Source of the DNA: Sutterella sp.
GTDB taxonomy: Bacteria > Pseudomonadota > Gammaproteobacteria > Burkholderiales > Burkholderiaceae_F
NCBI GenBank assembly: GCA_020025955.1
Contig: JAHHRF010000037.1
Coordinates: forward strand, 1 to 16,623
Length of the DNA: 16,623 nucleotides
Direction of reading: 5' to 3'
This document shows, piece after piece, positions 13,374-16,623 of the stretch. The translations under genes were made by a program, and so were the position numbers. Within the stretch, counting starts at the first letter, position 1. Each line of letters begins with the position of its first letter. The notes beneath the pieces were generated by a model. That model was given only the letters and a program-made list of their open reading frames with translations. It did no database searches and had not been told where the DNA came from.

Positions 13374-14159
13374 TTAGTTTTCCGGATACGGGGGCACCGG
13401 CGCATGGTGCTTTTCACCAAAAAGCATTTGGTAAGCACGCCACATCATCGCGGCCGACACGAGACTCACTACGACACTGACCAGGGGCGCTAAGAGGAGT
13501 AAAACCGTGCCCGTCGTCATCACCGCGAGAATCGCCGAGAAGGCGCTCAGTACAAAGGAGACCGTCGCGATGAGAAGCACCGCCAAGAAAAGCGGACGGG
13601 CTTTTTTCACGCACAAGAAAAAGGAGTAGAAAAGCGCCTTGAAGGGTTTGAGGCCGCCGTCCGCGACCATGACCCCAGCAAAGACCGTGGCCATGAAGTA
13701 AAGAAGGGACGCAAACAAAAAGAGCCCCATCCCAGCCCAGGGGAGCGCCCCCAAGGGAAGAGCGTCACCCGCTCTCAAGGTGTCCATGAACTGCGGCGAG
13801 ACGTGGCTCAATACCCCCCAGTCAAGGCACAGCATCACCAAGGCACGCAAAAACGCACAAACGGCCCCCAAGGTGATCAAGTCACCGCGCAGGGGCAAAT
13901 CACGGAAAATGACGCGAAAGAGTTTTAAGCTCGGACGGTGGCCGCTTCCCGCATCACGAATCCCCAATAAGAGCACCACGTCGCAGATCGTTCCCCACAG
14001 CACCGCCAAGGGTTCCCCCACCCAAGGGAGCAGAAGCAAAAGCGAACTCGTCGCCCCGCCAAAAACGGCAATGACTAATAAATCGGACGGATAACGACGA
14101 AGGGTTTGCGTTCCCCACGTCATCCAGTGGCGAACTAACTCAAAAGCGGTGCGAGGCAT
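13374..14159 (-). CDS. Polytopic inner-membrane protein, possibly BPSS1780 family
   Basis: A 261-residue hydrophobic protein with about six predicted membrane helices (roughly 25-45, 48-66, 95-113, 142-165, 188-211 and 214-238). The amphipathic start (WMTWGTQTLRRYP) and the short cytoplasmic tail rich in His and Pro are hydrophilic. The general plan, a WxxWGxxxxRRxP-like beginning followed by paired hydrophobic helices, resembles the Burkholderiales BPSS1780-type membrane proteins that occur near polA and thrB, but I rely on memory of that family, so this is tentative. There are no catalytic motifs. It starts 41 bp after the stop of the small exported protein gene and ends at a terminator, so the two form a likely operon. 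Function unknown. Confidence 0.7.
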   Translation of the reverse strand: MPRTAFELVRHWMTWGTQTLRRYPSDLLVIAVFGGATSSLLLLLPWVGEPLAVLWGTICDVVLLLGIRDAGSGHRPSLKLFRVIFRDLPLRGDLITLGAVCAFLRALVMLCLDWGVLSHVSPQFMDTLRAGDALPLGALPWAGMGLFLFASLLYFMATVFAGVMVADGGLKPFKALFYSFFLCVKKARPLFLAVLLIATVSFVLSAFSAILAVMTTGTVLLLLAPLVSVVVSLVSAAMMWRAYQMLFGEKHHAPVPPYPEN

Positions 14160-14200
14160 CGAAAACAGAATAAGGGGTTAAAGGGGAGATACGTTGGGAC

Positions 14201-14557
14201 TTACCAGGTCACCTTCAAGAATTTCGGGGTCGAGAGCGTCCCCTTATTGATGTCATTGGTGGGTTTTTCGCCCACGTAGTCCATCGAATACTTAATGTGC
14301 GTGAGGGCGGGATCCACCACATAGCCCTTGACGCGCGATTCACTGTCACGCACTTCTTCAATCTGGGTTTTGCGCGGATCCTTGAGGGACTTGCCCGCTT
14401 CACGGTTGAGGCGAGCCTGTTCCATTTCGGCGGCCGTGGGCACCAAGCCCATATCCGGGGCAGGTTCTTTCTGAGGCGTGGGTGCTGCGAAGGCAGATCC
14501 CGCGATCAAGAGGGCTGAGCCACTCACAAAAAGCGTACGAAGCGAACGGGTCAACAT
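14201..14557 (-). CDS. Small exported protein, DUF2782-like
   Basis: A 118-residue protein with a clear signal peptide: MLTRSLRTLF, a hydrophobic core (VSGSALLIAG), and cleavage after SAFA near residue 24. The mature part is Pro/Glu-rich at first (25-45), then charged (KTQIEEVRDSESRVKGYVV), and ends in FLKVTW. A short periplasmic protein of this shape, with an IEEYR-like motif and a terminal Trp, recalls DUF2782, whose genes sit beside polA in many Burkholderiales. The position here, divergent from polA, agrees. The start at 14557 is chosen over longer open codons upstream because AAGGA lies 6 bases before it and the signal peptide begins here. Function unknown. Confidence 0.7.
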   Translation of the reverse strand: MLTRSLRTLFVSGSALLIAGSAFAAPTPQKEPAPDMGLVPTAAEMEQARLNREAGKSLKDPRKTQIEEVRDSESRVKGYVVDPALTHIKYSMDYVGEKPTNDINKGTLSTPKFLKVTW

Positions 14558-14629
14558 AAACGGTCCTTGAATTAAAAGAAAGGCCAAAGCGCGACAGGGG
14601 ACACTGGGTCCCCCGATGGGTCTCATTTC

Positions 14630-14658
14630 AGTATGCGACGGCGCCCTTCGGGAATCAA
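14630..14658 (-). promoter_or_regulatory. Candidate promoter of the DUF2782-like/membrane-protein operon
   Basis: On the minus strand TTGATT (14658-14653), a 17-bp spacer and CATACT (14635-14630). It gives a leader of about 65 bases. The rest of the 342-bp divergent region (14558-14899) holds no gene. A CTTGGG/CCCAAG inverted repeat at 14714-14736 is not followed by T's and is unassigned. Confidence 0.35.
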
Positions 14659-14805
14659 TCGCGTTAAGAAAAGAAAGGTGTGACAAGATTTAGCCGCCGC
14701 TTGAGGGGCGCCTCTTGGGGTGGGGCAGAGCCCAAGCCCGCTTGTCTAAGGTAACTCCAACTATAGCAAGATTAGAGGGGGTTTTCTGCGTTTGCGCCCT
14801 AGGGC

Positions 14806-14864
14806 TGGTATTCTTTAGGACAATACACCCCCCGTCGTCAGGATGATTCCTCTCGGGCGGGGTG
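14806..14864 (+). promoter_or_regulatory. Candidate extended -10 promoter and leader hairpin of polA
   Basis: An extended -10 (TG, one base, TATTCT; 14806-14814) has no good -35. Downstream, CACCCCCCG (14826-14834) can pair with CGGGCGGGGTG (14854-14864), enclosing a second small stem (GGA...TCC). The hairpin would lie in the first half of the polA leader, followed by a pyrimidine-rich tract up to the ATG. Confidence 0.35.
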
Positions 14865-14899
14865 GACGATCGTTTTTCTTTTCCTCTTCCCGTGTTGCT

Positions 14900-16623
14900 A
14901 TGCCCAAGCTTTTGTTAATCGACGGCTCGAACTATCTCTTTCGTGCGTTTCATGCCCTTCCGCCTTTGACCACCTCCAAGGGGGAGCCCACGGGCGCTAT
15001 GCGTGGCTTTGTCACGATGTTGGGGAAGGTCTATGCCGAGACGCAAGCGGACTATGCCGCGATTGTGTTTGATGCGCCGGGGAAAAACTTCCGCCATACG
15101 CTCTTTCCCGATTACAAGGCGAATCGCCCGCCGATGCCCGATGAATTGCGCGTGCAGATTGAACCCTTGCAGGCGTTGCTTCCGAACTTGGGCTGGCCCT
15201 TGCTTCGCGTAGAAGGCGTTGAAGCCGATGACGTGATGGGCACCTTGGCGCGTTTGGGCGAAGCGGCCGGCATGGACGTGGTCTTAGCCACCGGTGACAA
15301 AGACATGGCGCAGTTAGTGAACGACCGCGTCACGCTCTTAAACACGATGAATAACAAAGCCTACGATCCAGAAGGGGTCAAAGAAAAGTATGGCGTGCCG
15401 CCTGAGCGCATCATTGACTACTTGGCTCTCATGGGCGACAAAGTCGATAACGTCCCGGGGATTGAAAAGTGCGGTCCCAAAACCGCCGCCAAGTGGATTC
15501 ATGAGTTTGGGGACTTAGAAGGGATTAAAGCCCAAGCCCCCACCATGAAGGGGAAAATTGGCGAATACCTCCGTGCAGGGCTCCCGTTCTTGGAAGACGC
15601 CAAAGCATTGGTGACGATTAAAACCGATTGCGAGCTGCCGGACGACGTGAACGCGCCCGAGAAGCTCGTCTTAAATCCTGCGGACGCCGACGCCGTGCGC
15701 GCGTTCTGTGCCCGTTGGGAAATGAGCCCCACGTCGGTTCAGCGTGGGGCCCCCAAGGGGCTCGCTGGGGAAGCCCCCCGCCGTCCGCGCCCGATGATGA
15801 GTGCTCCGAGCCTTGTGCCCGCGCCTCAGCCCGCCCCTGCCCAAACCGCCCCTCAGGGTCAGTTGGATTTGTTTGGGTTTGATGAGCCCGCGCCCGCCCC
15901 GACCCCTGCCGCACCCGTTCCTGAAACGGGTCACTTTGAAGGGTTGGTGGACGAAGCGCCAGAAGCGGTTGCCTACACGCTTGTGGACACGGTGGAGGGG
16001 TTAGAGGCGATGGCAGAGATGCTGAACGCGCCCGGTCGCACGCGTCCCGATGCCTTGCAATTGGCCTACACGGGAAGCGCCCGCCATCCTGAGGTGCTCT
16101 GGTTGGCCGTTGCACTCAATCCCAACACGGTTTGGGTGGTTGACGTGGCCCAGGTCGGGGTGGCGTCCCTTAAAGTTTTAGGGGCCTGGTTAGCGAGCGA
16201 CACCCCCAAAGTCTTTGCGGACGCCAAGAGTGCGCGCCACGTCTTAGCCCATTTAGGGCTCACAGTGGGGGGCGTCATTGATGATGTCACCCTCATGCAC
16301 TACGTCACGGAGGCCCACGCCACGCATACGTTAAGCGCCATGGCGCGTGTGAATTTAGGGCGTGCGTTGCCTGAGCGCTTCTATGGGATTGGGTTGGACT
16401 CCAAAAAGAGTGCGAAGCCCGAGACCCCGACGGAGCCCTTCGAGCGTTTAGCCGATGAGGTCGTCGTGATCCGTGCGCTGCACGCGGTGCTTCGCCGTCG
16501 TTTGGGGTTGGAGCCCGCGCTCTTGTCCCTCTACGAAACGGTAGAGCGTCCTGTGGCTAACGTGCTTTTTGCCATGGAAAACGCAGGCATTGCGATTGAT
16601 GAGGCGGCACTCAACGCCCAAGC
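14900..16623 (+). CDS. polA: DNA polymerase I, N-terminal 574 residues (5' nuclease, degenerate 3'-5' exonuclease, start of polymerase), truncated by window edge
   Basis: The polymerase of gap filling and Okazaki-fragment maturation. The 5' nuclease (1-290) is intact: Asp8, Asp58, Glu108/Asp110/Asp111 (EGVEADDVMG), Asp133/Asp135 (TGDKDM), Asp180/Asp183 (MGDKVDNVPG) and the H3TH motif after it. Residues about 281-345 are a Pro/Ala/Gln-rich linker holding QLDLF at 321-325, the consensus beta-clamp-binding pentapeptide. Residues about 350-535 occupy the place of the proofreading exonuclease, but every catalytic position I can align is changed: Asp355, Glu357, Asp424, Tyr497 and Asp501 of E. coli become Ala389, Thr391, Ala445, Leu517 and Val521. 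The polymerase domain begins near 545 (YETVERPVANVLFAMENAGI). The ATG at 14900 matches the family start; no Shine-Dalgarno is visible. It is divergent from the DUF2782-like gene. Confidence 0.95.
   Translation, partial: MPKLLLIDGSNYLFRAFHALPPLTTSKGEPTGAMRGFVTMLGKVYAETQADYAAIVFDAPGKNFRHTLFPDYKANRPPMPDELRVQIEPLQALLPNLGWPLLRVEGVEADDVMGTLARLGEAAGMDVVLATGDKDMAQLVNDRVTLLNTMNNKAYDPEGVKEKYGVPPERIIDYLALMGDKVDNVPGIEKCGPKTAAKWIHEFGDLEGIKAQAPTMKGKIGEYLRAGLPFLEDAKALVTIKTDCELPDDVNAPEKLVLNPADADAVRAFCARWEMSPTSVQRGAPKGLAGEAPRRPRPMMSAPSLVPAPQPAPAQTAPQGQLDLFGFDEPAPAPTPAAPVPETGHFEGLVDEAPEAVAYTLVDTVEGLEAMAEMLNAPGRTRPDALQLAYTGSARHPEVLWLAVALNPNTVWVVDVAQVGVASLKVLGAWLASDTPKVFADAKSARHVLAHLGLTVGGVIDDVTLMHYVTEAHATHTLSAMARVNLGRALPERFYGIGLDSKKSAKPETPTEPFERLADEVVVIRALHAVLRRRLGLEPALLSLYETVERPVANVLFAMENAGIAIDEAALNAQ

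Noticed and set aside
14558..14686. Longer start for the DUF2782-like protein (161 residues)
   Set aside because: It would place a hydrophilic stretch before the signal peptide and ignore the AAGGA before the ATG at 14557.
15618..16115. 165-residue open frame on the minus strand opposite polA, rich in Arg and Pro
   Set aside because: It lies wholly antisense to the conserved polA frame over its GC-rich linker; the composition is the mirror of Ala/Pro codons and no start signal or known motif is present.

Overview
The window reads as chromosomal DNA of a Gram-negative betaproteobacterium, most likely order Burkholderiales and perhaps a Sutterellaceae-like gut lineage. The grounds are the family resemblance of the proteins (beta-type ParE/ParC, a soluble Burkholderiales-type RnfB, a 7Fe FdxA, a DUF2782-like protein beside polA), the moderately GC-rich coding sequence, and a trimeric autotransporter. 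The family-level placement is inference. I see no tRNA, rRNA, CRISPR array, insertion sequence or phage gene.

Layout. (1) 1-1058, minus: the start of a trimeric autotransporter adhesin that runs off the left edge. It is preceded by about 330 bp of AT-rich leader and then by the terminator of ribB. (2) 1469-2080, minus: ribB (riboflavin synthesis), divergent from (3) 2422-9016, plus: parE, parC and a NarX-type sensor histidine kinase. The kinase begins at the parC stop, and the run ends at a strong bidirectional terminator. (4) 9072-10295, minus: a PLP-dependent aminotransferase with its own promoter, an excellent Shine-Dalgarno and an operator-like palindrome. (5) 10535-13110, minus, an iron-sulfur and redox block transcribed in the order fdxA, terminator, fpr, rnfB, nth. 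(6) 13374-14557, minus: a small exported DUF2782-like protein followed by a polytopic membrane protein. (7) 14900-16623, plus: the first 574 residues of DNA polymerase I, running off the right edge.

How the parts work together. parE and parC encode both subunits of topoisomerase IV, with a phosphorelay sensor of unknown input attached to their operon. FdxA, Fpr and RnfB form an electron path NADPH - flavoprotein - ferredoxin - Fe-S relay, and Nth is a [4Fe-4S] DNA glycosylase. polA and nth both belong to base-excision repair.

The most unusual points are in polA. The 3'-5' exonuclease domain has lost all its catalytic carboxylates, and the Pro/Ala linker before it carries a consensus-quality beta-clamp-binding pentapeptide (QLDLF). 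Also worth a look are the orphan kinase behind topoisomerase IV, the 116-residue acidic extension on ParC with Gln at the usual quinolone-site Ser, and the terminator between fdxA and fpr. No wholly new multi-gene system is evident; most of the window is housekeeping.
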